DNA of 64,000 nucleotides, taken from positions 1 to 64,000 of the forward strand of contig NZ_JAPFDR010000012.1 in assembly GCF_026168755.1 (NCBI RefSeq), given 5' to 3'. Below are positions 24,469 through 33,341 of this stretch, in pieces (positions within the stretch are counted from its first letter, which is position 1; every line of letters starts with the position of its first letter). Position numbers and translations under genes: made by a program. This DNA comes from Clostridium sp. (GTDB lineage Bacteria; Bacillota; Clostridia; Clostridiales; Clostridiaceae). The notes beneath the pieces were generated by a model. That model saw only the letters and a program-made list of their open reading frames with translations. It made no database searches and was not told where the DNA came from.

Positions 24469-25419
24469 ATGAATAATAAAACGTTTTTACAAAAGATTGA
24501 AAATCTACCTGTTCCAATTTTACCAACAATGGTAGGTGCCTTAACTTTATCAACTATTTACTCTAATATGGGATATACTTGGGTAAGACATATTACTTCA
24601 TGGATAGCGGTTATAGTATTACTATCATATATAATTAAAATGATGGTATATCCTAAGACTTGTCTAAAGGAATATTCTAATACAGTACCAGCATCTCTTT
24701 ATGCAGGATTTACAATGATAACTATGATTTTAGGTAGTTATTTTTATAATGCAAGTCCTGTATTTGGTAAAACACTATGGTTTACAGGATTAATTTTACA
24801 TGCAATTCATATTTTAATATTTACATATAGAAATGTTGTAAAAGGTGTTAATATGCAAACTTTTGTTCCAAGTTGGTTTGTTACTTATAATGGAATTATG
24901 GTTTCAACCGTTGTTGGAGGAGTAATGAACGAGCCTGCAATATGCAAGATAGTTGTGTACTATGGTATTGCTGTATTTACAATTATAATACCATTTATGC
25001 TTTATAGATTATTAAAACACGAATTAAAAGAGCCTATGTATCATACTCAAGCAATTTTACTTGCGCCATCAAGTCTTTGCTTGGTAAGTTATTTAAATTT
25101 TATTCAAGCACCAAATAAACTTATAGTATATTATTTATATTTTGCAGTAATTTGTGCATTAATATTTATAATAATTAAATTACCAACATTCTTCTCATTT
25201 ATATTCCATCCTGGATTTGCAGGATTAACATTCCCTATGGCTATAGGAACAGTTGCATCAAGTAAAATGTCTGCATATTTAATAGGTCAAGGTTATGAAA
25301 CCTTTGGTAATGTTATTAATCAAATATCAGGAATACAAATATATCTTACAACAGGTATAATATCAGTAGTGTTATTTAAATTCTTTATGATGTTATTAGA
25401 TAGTTATAAAAATAACTAA
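24469..25419 (+). CDS. TDT/SLAC1-family membrane channel or transporter
   Basis: A 316-residue protein with ten predicted hydrophobic helices and the N-terminal PVPILPTMVGALTLS and C-terminal FHPGFAGLTFPMAIG motifs of the tellurite-resistance/dicarboxylate transporter (TehA, Mae1, SLAC1) family. SLAC1-like members conduct anions including nitrate; TehA is linked to tellurite. It is monocistronic between two terminators, starting at ATG 24469 behind AGGAGG. The upstream CRP/FNR-type site matches that of the nitrate reductase operon, so nitrate or nitrite passage is an attractive inference, but the substrate cannot be read from sequence. Confidence 0.87.
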   Translation: MNNKTFLQKIENLPVPILPTMVGALTLSTIYSNMGYTWVRHITSWIAVIVLLSYIIKMMVYPKTCLKEYSNTVPASLYAGFTMITMILGSYFYNASPVFGKTLWFTGLILHAIHILIFTYRNVVKGVNMQTFVPSWFVTYNGIMVSTVVGGVMNEPAICKIVVYYGIAVFTIIIPFMLYRLLKHELKEPMYHTQAILLAPSSLCLVSYLNFIQAPNKLIVYYLYFAVICALIFIIIKLPTFFSFIFHPGFAGLTFPMAIGTVASSKMSAYLIGQGYETFGNVINQISGIQIYLTTGIISVVLFKFFMMLLDSYKNN

Positions 25420-25420
25420 T

Positions 25421-25457
25421 AAAAAACTTCTAGGAAAATTATCCTAGAAGTTTTTTA
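25421..25457. terminator. Bidirectional terminator
   Basis: AAAAAACTTCTAGGA and TCCTAGAAGTTTTTT form a perfect hairpin with A- and T-runs on both sides, serving the channel gene and the small minus-strand gene. Confidence 0.92.
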
Positions 25458-25496
25458 TTACTCTTTAAAATCATTGTGAAAATAAATTAATTTTAA

Positions 25497-25613
25497 TTAA
25501 TAATGTTTTGTAGGTTTATCAATTTCAAAAGGAGTATTTTCATTAGCTTTATTTTTAACTTTTTCTGCATAGTCTTTGCAACTAGGATCAGATTCTGTAT
25601 GATTCTTATTCAT
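25497..25613 (-). CDS. Small polar protein, 38 aa, unknown
   Basis: A 38-residue open frame starts at an ATG with a good ribosome binding site (AGAGGTG, seven bases upstream) on the minus strand, and ends 40 bp before a bidirectional terminator. It is Lys/Asn/Glu-rich with one Cys (residue 12) and no hydrophobic stretch. No family recognised. The start signal and terminator support translation; it could be a short regulatory or spore-associated protein, but nothing in the sequence decides this. Confidence 0.55.
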   Translation of the reverse strand: MNKNHTESDPSCKDYAEKVKNKANENTPFEIDKPTKHY

Positions 25614-25744
25614 AAATATCACCTCTTTAAATATTATGTTTATATTTTTTACTATAAGAAGATAAAGTATGTTTGAAAAATAAAGGTATAAGTAGAAATA
25701 AAAAGTTTAATAAAAAAATTATAGTAATACATACTAATAATATA

Positions 25745-25799
25745 TTGACTTATAAAGAAATTTTTTTATAATATAAGCATACTCCCCTATGGGGTGGTA
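25745..25799 (+). promoter_or_regulatory. csoR promoter and GC-rich operator
   Basis: TTGACT (25745-25750) and TATAAT (25767-25772) are 16 bp apart. Just downstream lies ACTCCCC-TAT-GGGGTGGT (25781-25798), a C-run/G-run dyad of the kind bound by CsoR/RcnR-family repressors, placed at the transcription start. Autoregulation is inferred. Confidence 0.78.
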
Positions 25800-25814
25800 A
25801 TTATGGAGGCAATT

Positions 25815-26075
25815 ATGGAAGAAAGAAAAAAAGCAATTCAAAATCTTAAAATAGCAAAAGGGCAAATTGAGGGAATAATAAAAATGATTGAAGATGAAAG
25901 ATATTGTATAGATATATCTAATCAAATAATAGCTGTTCAATCATTATTAAAAAAATCTAATATACAAATTTTAAGAAGACATTTAGATCATTGTGTAAAG
26001 GATGCAATTTTAAATAGTAATGGAGATGAGAAAATAGATGAAATTATAAATCTATTTGAAAAAATTTCAAAATAA
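25815..26075 (+). CDS. csoR: CsoR-family metal-sensing repressor
   Basis: An 86-residue all-helical DUF156 protein with the CsoR copper-ligand pattern C31, H56, C60 (C-x24-H-x3-C) and the usual RLKIAKGQIEGI-like first helix. CsoR represses copper efflux genes until Cu(I) binds. The start at 25815 follows GGAGG at 25805-25809; upstream ATGs at 25794 and 25803 lie before or in that site. The promoter carries a GC-rich dyad typical of the family. No copper ATPase, chaperone or other metal gene follows; the next gene is on the opposite strand, so it appears to be a stand-alone autoregulated regulator acting on distant targets. Confidence 0.88.
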   Translation: MEERKKAIQNLKIAKGQIEGIIKMIEDERYCIDISNQIIAVQSLLKKSNIQILRRHLDHCVKDAILNSNGDEKIDEIINLFEKISK

Positions 26076-26215
26076 CTAAATTGTTCGTTACGTGTAAGTG
26101 AAAAAATGAAATATTTATTTTCCAGGAAACGTGAAATTTTCACCTAGAATTTATATAACTCCTGGAGGTTATATCATTAATATTTCGCCTCCACGTGACG
26201 AACAATATTATTAGT
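26075..26215. repeat. Nested palindromic element between convergent genes
   Basis: Outer arms TTGTTCGTTACGTG (26081-26094) and CACGTGACGAACAA (26191-26204) pair with one G-U, and ACTAA/TTAGT extends them outward. Inside, GAAATATT (26108) pairs with AATATTTC (26179), CCAGG (26122) with CCTGG (26161), and GTGAAA with TTTCAC at the tip. No T-run follows. It could be a miniature inverted-repeat element or a structured RNA shared by the two converging transcripts. Confidence 0.6.
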
Positions 26216-26782
26216 TTAGGCGTATCTTAAGAGGTGTCTGTATTTGTTGATTACGAAATTATGAGCGTCAATCCAATAATCTAGCAAATCAGGTCTGTAT
26301 AATAGTACATTTTTTAAAAAAGTATCAAATAAATTTTGCTTTAAAAGTATTTTAACTATATTCTTTGGATAAGGAGTAACTTTTGTATAGGGTTTTCTAG
26401 GATCAATGACCATTACTTTTTGATTTTTATCTATAAATATATGAGCATTTCTAATATTAATTCGTTTAAATTTTAATCTTTTTAAATCCTCTATTAATTC
26501 AATTAATTCTATAGAAAGTGAGTATGATAATCCATTAGCTTTAAGATATTCAGATAAATTATCCCCTTGTACATATTCTCTAACTACTATATTACTAATT
26601 CTAATAATTACATTAGGAAAAAAACGACTATCTTTAACATTGTCAAGAATAGCTACTTCCTTTTTCGCAGCTTTTATTGTATTAAAGCGTTTTAAAGCGA
26701 ATCCTTCTGGTGTTAAATAGACACTACCTTCAGCTCCATATCCAAGAAGAACACAATCATTCAATTCTATAAGGTTATTCAT
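26216..26782 (-). CDS. Protein kinase-like protein (YrzF-like)
   Basis: A 188-residue protein resembling a small protein kinase fold. A Gly-rich loop (LGYGAEGSVYL) near residues 13-23 is followed by the lysine strand ALKRF and the hinge-like VREYVQGDNL. The expected HxD catalytic loop is replaced by NIRNAHIFID, and the DFG position reads DPR. This altered pattern is like the YrzF-type kinase-related proteins of Firmicutes, so activity is uncertain. The start at 26782 is preferred (weak AAGTGA upstream) over a TTG at 26830 with no site. Downstream it converges on csoR across the nested palindrome. Confidence 0.7.
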   Translation of the reverse strand: MNNLIELNDCVLLGYGAEGSVYLTPEGFALKRFNTIKAAKKEVAILDNVKDSRFFPNVIIRISNIVVREYVQGDNLSEYLKANGLSYSLSIELIELIEDLKRLKFKRINIRNAHIFIDKNQKVMVIDPRKPYTKVTPYPKNIVKILLKQNLFDTFLKNVLLYRPDLLDYWIDAHNFVINKYRHLLRYA

Positions 26783-26830
26783 AAAATCACTTAAGTTATT
26801 GCTTATAATATTATAGTATATGCAGCACAA

Positions 26831-27091
26831 GTAAAATTTCTCATATAATAAAAATCTAATTAGAATATTAGAAAAAATTTAATTTTTTTAGATTATAGAT
26901 AAAATATGGACAGGTATACTTAGAAAAGTGAACTGAAAAAGGTAGTGAATTTCTTGTTAAGATATCTAATGTTAGGAGTGGAAATGAAAAGGAAAAGGAT
27001 AATAAAGTAATTGATGTTGAGAATAAACCATTGCTACAAAAAATTCATATAGAGTTTTTAGATATATGAATTATATTAAAAGAGTAAATAT
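26831..27091 (+). other. Gap with possible gene remnant
   Basis: No complete gene is seen. A 46-codon open stretch (26932-27069) reads like coding sequence, with polar composition and a sensible C-terminus, but has no start codon and a stop directly upstream. A second frame with an ATG at 26906 is broken after five codons. It may be a decayed gene end or chance. Confidence 0.25.
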
Positions 27092-27120
27092 AAAAAGGAC
27101 TGCGAAGAGCAGTCCTTTTT
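27092..27120. terminator. Bidirectional terminator (GC-rich)
   Basis: AAAAAGGACTGC and GCAGTCCTTTTT pair perfectly around GAAGA. It ends uppP on the minus strand. Confidence 0.93.
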
Positions 27121-27128
27121 ATGTATAA

Positions 27129-27968
27129 TTATCTAATAACATAGAAATATAAAAGAACAATTATACCTAATATAATTCTATACCAACCAAAAACTTTAAA
27201 ATCATTATTTTTGATATAAGACATTAAGAATTTAATAGCAAGTATTGATACGATAAATGCTACAATCATACCTACTAATAGTATTGTTAATTCGCTTCCT
27301 GTCATTACAAATCCAGTTTGTAGTCCAAATTTAACAAGTTTTAAAGCACTAGCTCCAAACATAACAGGAATTGCAAGGAAGAAAGTGAATTCAGCTGCTA
27401 CAGTTCTAGATACACCAATTAATAGTGCTCCAACTATAGTTGCACCTGAACGAGATGTTCCAGGGAAAACGGCAGCGATAAGTTGGAAAAGGCCTATCAT
27501 AATTGCAACTGTATAAGTTATTTCAGCTAAACTATTAATCTTAGGTTTTTTACCTTTATTATAGTTTTCTATAACTATAAATAAAATACCAAATAAGATT
27601 AGCATTACAGCAACTGTTGTAGGATTGTAGAATAATGCATTAAGTTGATCATCAAATAAAAGTCCAATAACAGCAGCAGGAACACATGCAATTACTATTT
27701 TAACCCACATTATTAATGTATCTTTTTCTATTTTAATTCCGTTATCATATTTAAAAGGAAATATTTTATTCCAATATAATAAAATAACTGCAAAAATTGC
27801 ACCAAGTTGTATAACAACTAAGAACATATCCATAAATTCTTTAGAAACATTTAGTTTTAAGAATTCATCAACTAAAATCATATGACCAGTACTACTGATA
27901 GGAAGCCATTCTGTAATACCTTCGACAATACCAAGAATTATGGCTTTAATAATTTCTAAAAATTCCAT
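27129..27968 (-). CDS. uppP: Undecaprenyl-diphosphatase UppP (BacA)
   Basis: A 279-residue integral membrane phosphatase that recycles undecaprenyl diphosphate to the monophosphate carrier of cell-wall synthesis; overproduction gives bacitracin tolerance. Family motifs are [14 protein letters not shown] near residues 17-30 and [10 protein letters not shown] near 170, both forming the active site, among about eight membrane helices. The start is at ATG 27968, with GGAGG seven bases upstream. A TTG directly before it is not the start. Monocistronic. Confidence 0.95.
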   Translation of the reverse strand: MEFLEIIKAIILGIVEGITEWLPISSTGHMILVDEFLKLNVSKEFMDMFLVVIQLGAIFAVILLYWNKIFPFKYDNGIKIEKDTLIMWVKIVIACVPAAVIGLLFDDQLNALFYNPTTVAVMLILFGILFIVIENYNKGKKPKINSLAEITYTVAIMIGLFQLIAAVFPGTSRSGATIVGALLIGVSRTVAAEFTFFLAIPVMFGASALKLVKFGLQTGFVMTGSELTILLVGMIVAFIVSILAIKFLMSYIKNNDFKVFGWYRIILGIIVLLYFYVIR

Positions 27969-28090
27969 CAAATTACCTCCATTATAAATATATTTAATTT
28001 AATCACTTTTCCATTATATAAAATATCAACAATTTATTAAAGGAAAAATAGTAAAATACCATAAATTTTAATAAAAATAAACAGTAAATT

Positions 28091-28139
28091 ATTAGTAATG
28101 TGTATATAAAATTCAATCAGTGTATATACATTAGTAACG
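28091..28139 (+). repeat. Repeated GTGTATATA boxes upstream of the hydrolase gene
   Basis: GTGTATATA occurs at 28100-28108 and 28120-28128, 20 bp apart, each flanked by ATTAGTAA on its outer side (28091-28098 and 28130-28137). Same-face spacing of two helical turns suggests a regulator-binding region, but no regulator is identified. Confidence 0.4.
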
Positions 28140-28191
28140 TTATAGGGTAAAATTATTAATATATGAAGAAGTGAAAAATGGAGGAATGTTT

Positions 28192-28740
28192 ATGAAGAAA
28201 TTATTAGTAGTAATTGATTATCAAAATGATTTTGTTAGTGGTTCTTTAGGATTTAAAAAAGCTGAAGAATTAGAAGATTGTATATATAATAAAGTTAAAA
28301 AGTACTTAAATGAAGGATATAATGTAGTTTTTACATATGATACTCATACAGAAGAATATTTAAATACAAGAGAGGGAAAAAATTTACCGGTATCTCATTG
28401 TGTAATAAATACTGAAGGTCATGAATTATATGGAAAGTTAAAAGAGTTTAAAGAAGATTCAAATACTATTCATATAAATAAATATTCTTTTGGAATTTCT
28501 CCCCAAGATATGATTAAATTAGTTGAGAGAATAGGAGAAGACATAGGGTATATTGAAATAGTTGGTGTTGTAACTAACATATGTGTAATAAGTAATGTAG
28601 TAACATTCCAATCACAATATATAAATGCAGATATTTCAGTAGATGCATCTCTATGTGCTAGCTTTGATGAAGATTTACATAAAAAAGCTTTAGATGTAAT
28701 TGAATCATTACAAGTTAAGGTAATAAATAGAGATATTTAA
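28192..28740 (+). CDS. Isochorismatase-family cysteine hydrolase (nicotinamidase-like)
   Basis: A 182-residue hydrolase with the isochorismatase fold and the nicotinamidase catalytic triad D9 (VIDYQNDF), K98 and C131 (VGVVTNICVIS). It probably deamidates nicotinamide in NAD salvage, though related family members act on other amides. The start at 28192 follows GGAGG by seven bases; an upstream GTG and ATG in frame are worse placed. Monocistronic, ending at a shared terminator beside tRNA-fMet. Confidence 0.85.
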   Translation: MKKLLVVIDYQNDFVSGSLGFKKAEELEDCIYNKVKKYLNEGYNVVFTYDTHTEEYLNTREGKNLPVSHCVINTEGHELYGKLKEFKEDSNTIHINKYSFGISPQDMIKLVERIGEDIGYIEIVGVVTNICVISNVVTFQSQYINADISVDASLCASFDEDLHKKALDVIESLQVKVINRDI

Positions 28741-28776
28741 AATAGTAGTAGCTTATAATTAATTAAAAAGTAATAT

Positions 28777-28806
28777 AAAAAAGAATGTCTGATCGACATT
28801 CTTTTT

Positions 28807-28807
<1 letters not shown>
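28777..28807. terminator. Bidirectional terminator
   Basis: AAAAAAGAATGTC and GACATTCTTTTTT pair perfectly around TGATC. It serves the hydrolase (plus) and the tRNA gene (minus). Confidence 0.92.
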
Positions 28808-28882
<75 letters not shown>

Positions 28883-29088
28883 ATATTAAATATTTTATAA
28901 TTATATTATTAGTATAAACCTTAAATTTTATACAGTCAATATTAAAATACAAAAAAAGGAAAAAACTCTTTTGTTAAATATACATAATATTTTTTATTTT
29001 TTAAATACTATTAAAGAGTGAAAAATTTATTTGGTAAAAACTTAAAACATAATATAATTTAAGCAATTAATGAAAGAGAGGGAAAACT

Positions 29089-32000
29089 ATGAGAAAAATG
29101 AAGACCATGGATGGAAATACTGCTGCTGCTTATGTTTCATATGCATTTACAGAAGTAAGCTCAATCTATCCAATAACACCTTCATCTCCTATGGCAGAGC
29201 ATGTAGATGAATGGATTGCGCAAGGAAAGAAAAATATTTTTGACCAAACAGTAAAAGTCGTAGAAATGCAATCGGAGGCTGGTGCAGCAGGAGCTCTTCA
29301 TGGAATATTACAAAGTGGTGCATTGGGAACAACATATACAGCCTCACAAGGGTTATTATTGATGATACCTAACATGTATAAAATGGTTGGAGAAAGATTA
29401 CCAGCAGTTATTCATGTTGCAGCAAGAGCGTTGGCAACATCTTCATTAAGTATTTTTGGTGATCATCAAGATGTTATGGCAGCAAGAGCAACAGGGTGTG
29501 CAATGCTATCAGAGGGGTCAGTGCAAGAGGTAATGGATTTGTCACCAGTAGCACATTTAACAGCTATTAAAGCAAGAATGCCTTTTGTTAATTTCTTTGA
29601 TGGATTTAGAGTATCTCATGAAATTCAAAAGATAGAATTATTAGAATATGATGAATTAGGAAAGCTTATAGATTATGATGAACTTGATAATTTTAGAAAA
29701 AATGCATTAAATCCAAATCATCCAGTTACAAGAGGAACAGCTCAAAATCCAGATGTTTATTTTCAATTATGTGAATCTTTAAATAAATATTATGATGATA
29801 TTCCTGCAATAGTTGAAGAATATATGAGTAAGATCACAGAATTAACAGGAAGAGAATATCATTGTTTTGATTATTATGGTGATCCTGATGCCGATAGAGT
29901 TATTGTATCTATGGGAGCTGTAAGTGAAGTCATAGAAGAAACTATAGATTACTTAAGAAATAAAGGAGAAAAGGTTGGACTAATTAAAGTTAGATTATAT
30001 AGACCTTTTAGTATAGAAAGATTATTAAATACTATACCAAAGTCTGTTAAGAAAATAGCAGTTTTAGATAGAACTAAAGAGCCAGGATCAATTGGAGAAC
30101 CTTTATATTTAGATGTACTAAGAGCTGTTAGTGAAATGGATAATGCACCTAAGGTAATTGGTGGTAGATATGGTCTAGGCTCTAAAGATCCATATCCTTC
30201 TGATATAATAGCAATATATGAAAATTTAAATAGTGAACATCCTAAGAATAGATTTACAATTGGAATAGAAGATGATGTAACTAATCTATCATTACAACCA
30301 AATAAAGAAATAGATGTAGCTATAGAAGGAATAACATCATGTAAATTTTGGGGACTTGGTTCTGATGGTACAGTAGGTGCAAATAAAAATGCTATAAAAA
30401 TAATAGGTGATCATACTAATATGTATGCCCAAGGATATTTTGCATATGATTCTAAAAAGTCAGGTGGAATTACTATTTCACATTTAAGATTTGGAAATAA
30501 CCCTATAAAATCCCATTATGAAATAGATAAAGCTGATTTTGTAGCATGCCATAATCAATCTTATGTATATTCTTATAATGTACTTGAAGGATTAAGAAAA
30601 AATGGGGTATTTGTATTAAATACTATTTGGAATGAACAGGAATTAAATGATAGATTACCTGCTGAAATGAAGAGATATATAGCTGAAAATAATATTAATT
30701 TTTATACAATTAATGCAGTTAAGATAGCACAAGAAATAGGGCTTGGTGGAAGAATTAATATGATAATGCAAGCAGCTTTCTTTAAACTTGCTAATATAAT
30801 ACCTGTGGATGAAGCTATTAAGTATTTAAAAGATGCTGTAGTAACATCTTATGGCAAAAAAGGTGAAAAAGTTGTAAATATGAACTATGCTGCAATTGAT
30901 AAGGGACTTGAATCTGTTGTAAAAATAAATGTTCCTGATAATTGGAAAGATGCTAAAGATGATAAAGTGGAGGAAAATATATCTGTTCCAGACTTTGTTA
31001 GAGATATATGTATGCCTATAAATAAGCAACAAGGTAATAAGTTACCAGTTTCAGCCTTTGTAAACAATAATATTGAAGATGGAACATTCATGCATGGAAC
31101 TACAGCATATGAAAAGAGGGGAATTGCAGTTAATGTACCAGAGTGGGTACCAGAAAATTGTATTCAATGTAATCAATGTTCATATGTATGTCCACATGCA
31201 TGTATAAGACCTTTCTTATCAACTGAAGAAGAAGTGAATAATGCTCCAGAAGGTTTTAAGAAGTTGAAGGCAAATGGAGTTAAAAGTGAAAAACCATATT
31301 TCTATACAATAGGAGTAACTCCATTAGATTGTACAGGATGTTCAAATTGTGCAGAAGTTTGTCCAGCACCGGGAAAAGCATTGATAATGAAGCCATTTGA
31401 TTCTCAACATGACCAAATAGAAGCCTGGAACTTTGCTGTAGAAGAAATTAAAAATAAAAAGAATCCTATGAATAAAAATACTGTTAAAGGTAGTCAATTT
31501 GAGCAACCACTTTTAGAATTCTCAGGAGCATGTGCAGGTTGTGGGGAAACTCCATATGCTAAATTAGTTACTCAATTATTTGGAGATAGAATGGTAATTG
31601 CTAATGCAACAGGATGTTCTTCTATTTGGGCATCTTCAGGTGCTTCAACTGCATATACAAAGAATCAAAATGGCCATGGACCAGCATGGGCTAACTCATT
31701 ATTTGAAGATAATGCAGAGTATGGATTTGGAATGTTTATGGGGGTTAAAACAATAAGAGAAAGAATAGCTTCAAATATTAAGAAAGCATTAGATGAAAAT
31801 TTATGTACTAGTGCAAAAGAAGCGATGGAAGAGTGGTTAAATAATAAGGATATAGGGAATGGTTCAAGAGAAAGAGCAGAAAAACTTGAAGATGCGTTAC
31901 AAGGTTGTAGCGATGAAATTGCAAAGGAAATACTAAAAGACAAAGAGTTCTTTATTAAGAGATCACAATGGATATTTGGTGGAGATGGTTGGGCATATGA

Positions 32001-32604
32001 TATTGGATATGGTGGATTAGATCATGTTCTTGCTAGTAATGAAGATGTCAATGTCCTTGTATTTGATACAGAAATTTATTCTAATACTGGAGGTCAATCA
32101 TCTAAATCAACTCCAACTGCAGCAATTGCAAAATTTGCAGCATCAGGTAAGAGAACTAAGAAAAAAGATTTGGGAATGATGGCAATGAGCTATGGATATG
32201 TATATGTAGCTCAAGTATCTTTAGGAGCAGATAAGAATCAAACTATAAAAGCTATTGCAGAGGCAGAGGCATATAACGGACCATCATTAATAATTGCTTA
32301 TGCACCATGTATTAGCCATGGAATTAAGAATGGTATGGCTAATACTCCTGATGAACAAAAGAAAGCAGTAGCTTGTGGATATTGGCATCTTTATAGATAT
32401 AATCCAGATCTTAAAGGAGAAAAGAATCCATTTATTTTAGACTCTAAAGAGCCAAAAGCAGACTTTAAAGATTTCTTAATGGGAGAAGTTAGATATGCAT
32501 CTTTAGCTAAAGTATTCCCAGAATTAGCAGAAGAGTTATTTGCTAAGACAGAGAAGGATGCTAAGGAAAGGTTAGAAAATTATAAGAAATTAGCACAAGA
32601 TTAA
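29089..32604 (+). CDS. nifJ: Pyruvate:ferredoxin oxidoreductase, copy 1
   Basis: A 1171-residue single-chain PFOR that oxidises pyruvate to acetyl-CoA, CO2 and reduced ferredoxin. Domains in order: pyruvate-binding domain I with PITPSSPMAE, domain II and the gamma-like domain (FWGLGSDGTVGANK), a ferredoxin-like domain with two [4Fe-4S] motifs (CIQCNQCSYVCPHAC and CTGCSNCAEVCP), then the TPP domain with CAGCGETPY, GDGWAYDIGYGG and NTGGQSSKSTP. The length is normal. Codon use is ordinary for the window, unlike the second copy at 45220. Monocistronic, starting behind GAGAGGG. Confidence 0.95.
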   Translation: MRKMKTMDGNTAAAYVSYAFTEVSSIYPITPSSPMAEHVDEWIAQGKKNIFDQTVKVVEMQSEAGAAGALHGILQSGALGTTYTASQGLLLMIPNMYKMVGERLPAVIHVAARALATSSLSIFGDHQDVMAARATGCAMLSEGSVQEVMDLSPVAHLTAIKARMPFVNFFDGFRVSHEIQKIELLEYDELGKLIDYDELDNFRKNALNPNHPVTRGTAQNPDVYFQLCESLNKYYDDIPAIVEEYMSKITELTGREYHCFDYYGDPDADRVIVSMGAVSEVIEETIDYLRNKGEKVGLIKVRLYRPFSIERLLNTIPKSVKKIAVLDRTKEPGSIGEPLYLDVLRAVSEMDNAPKVIGGRYGLGSKDPYPSDIIAIYENLNSEHPKNRFTIGIEDDVTNLSLQPNKEIDVAIEGITSCKFWGLGSDGTVGANKNAIKIIGDHTNMYAQGYFAYDSKKSGGITISHLRFGNNPIKSHYEIDKADFVACHNQSYVYSYNVLEGLRKNGVFVLNTIWNEQELNDRLPAEMKRYIAENNINFYTINAVKIAQEIGLGGRINMIMQAAFFKLANIIPVDEAIKYLKDAVVTSYGKKGEKVVNMNYAAIDKGLESVVKINVPDNWKDAKDDKVEENISVPDFVRDICMPINKQQGNKLPVSAFVNNNIEDGTFMHGTTAYEKRGIAVNVPEWVPENCIQCNQCSYVCPHACIRPFLSTEEEVNNAPEGFKKLKANGVKSEKPYFYTIGVTPLDCTGCSNCAEVCPAPGKALIMKPFDSQHDQIEAWNFAVEEIKNKKNPMNKNTVKGSQFEQPLLEFSGACAGCGETPYAKLVTQLFGDRMVIANATGCSSIWASSGASTAYTKNQNGHGPAWANSLFEDNAEYGFGMFMGVKTIRERIASNIKKALDENLCTSAKEAMEEWLNNKDIGNGSRERAEKLEDALQGCSDEIAKEILKDKEFFIKRSQWIFGGDGWAYDIGYGGLDHVLASNEDVNVLVFDTEIYSNTGGQSSKSTPTAAIAKFAASGKRTKKKDLGMMAMSYGYVYVAQVSLGADKNQTIKAIAEAEAYNGPSLIIAYAPCISHGIKNGMANTPDEQKKAVACGYWHLYRYNPDLKGEKNPFILDSKEPKADFKDFLMGEVRYASLAKVFPELAEELFAKTEKDAKERLENYKKLAQD

Positions 32605-32623
32605 TAAAAGTATTTATTTAGTA

Positions 32624-32664
32624 TTAAAGAGCTAGTTTTATAAACTAAGCTCTTTAATTTTTTT
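32624..32664 (+). terminator. Terminator of PFOR copy 1
   Basis: TTAAAGAGCTAGTTT pairs with AAACTAAGCTCTTTAA with a one-base bulge, followed by TTTTTTTA. It overlaps the end of the converging Nudix gene. Confidence 0.85.
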
Positions 32665-33204
32665 ATTAAATTTATCATAAACAGTTTTTACTATGTAAGG
32701 TTCATTACAGTGGATATTAAGTTCATCAATTGGTATCCACTTAACTCCACTAGTTTCTTCTTCATTGATAATTAGTTCATCATATTCGTTTGCCTCTAAA
32801 AGATAAGCAATGGATAAGTGTAAATGAGAAGAGACATATTTATTATTTTTTATATGACCATTAACATTTAAAACATCTAATCCTAAAATTTCATTCATAA
32901 CTGGGTTAACTTTTTTTAAACCAGTTTCTTCTTTAGCTTCTTTAATAGCTACATGAAGTAAGTTAGCATCACCATCAGCATGTCCACCAGTCCATGCCCA
33001 ACTTTGATATATATTATGATAAATCATTAATACTTTACTTCGATCTTTATTAACAATATATCCCGAACTAGTTATATGAGCTATTGTATTTTCTCTAGTT
33101 AATATATTATCAAATTTGTTTATACATTCCATAATTAAAGCTTTATCTTTAATTTCTTGTTCATTATATGGAATATAATTTTTAATAGATTCAATCCAAT
33201 TCAT
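32638..33204 (-). CDS. Nudix hydrolase
   Basis: A 188-residue Nudix-family hydrolase. The Nudix box runs from GGHADGD to KEAKEETGL at about residues 74-96 and keeps the catalytic E-E pair, but the first Glu of the canonical GX5E is replaced by Ala and the Arg by Lys. A preceding SWAWTGGHADGD segment resembles a group of Firmicutes Nudix proteins of unknown substrate. The start at 33204 follows AAAGG. It converges on PFOR copy 1, and its stop lies inside that gene's terminator. Confidence 0.85.
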   Translation of the reverse strand: MNWIESIKNYIPYNEQEIKDKALIMECINKFDNILTRENTIAHITSSGYIVNKDRSKVLMIYHNIYQSWAWTGGHADGDANLLHVAIKEAKEETGLKKVNPVMNEILGLDVLNVNGHIKNNKYVSSHLHLSIAYLLEANEYDELIINEEETSGVKWIPIDELNIHCNEPYIVKTVYDKFNKKIKELSL

Positions 33205-33341
33205 AATTCCAAACCTTTCTAAAACTTAAATATAATAAATATAATAACATAGATAGCGAAAAAATGAAGCACATTATTGGATTATAATAAATGTTGGTTT
33301 AGAATTAATATATAATATAATAATGGAGGGAAGTAGTTAAA

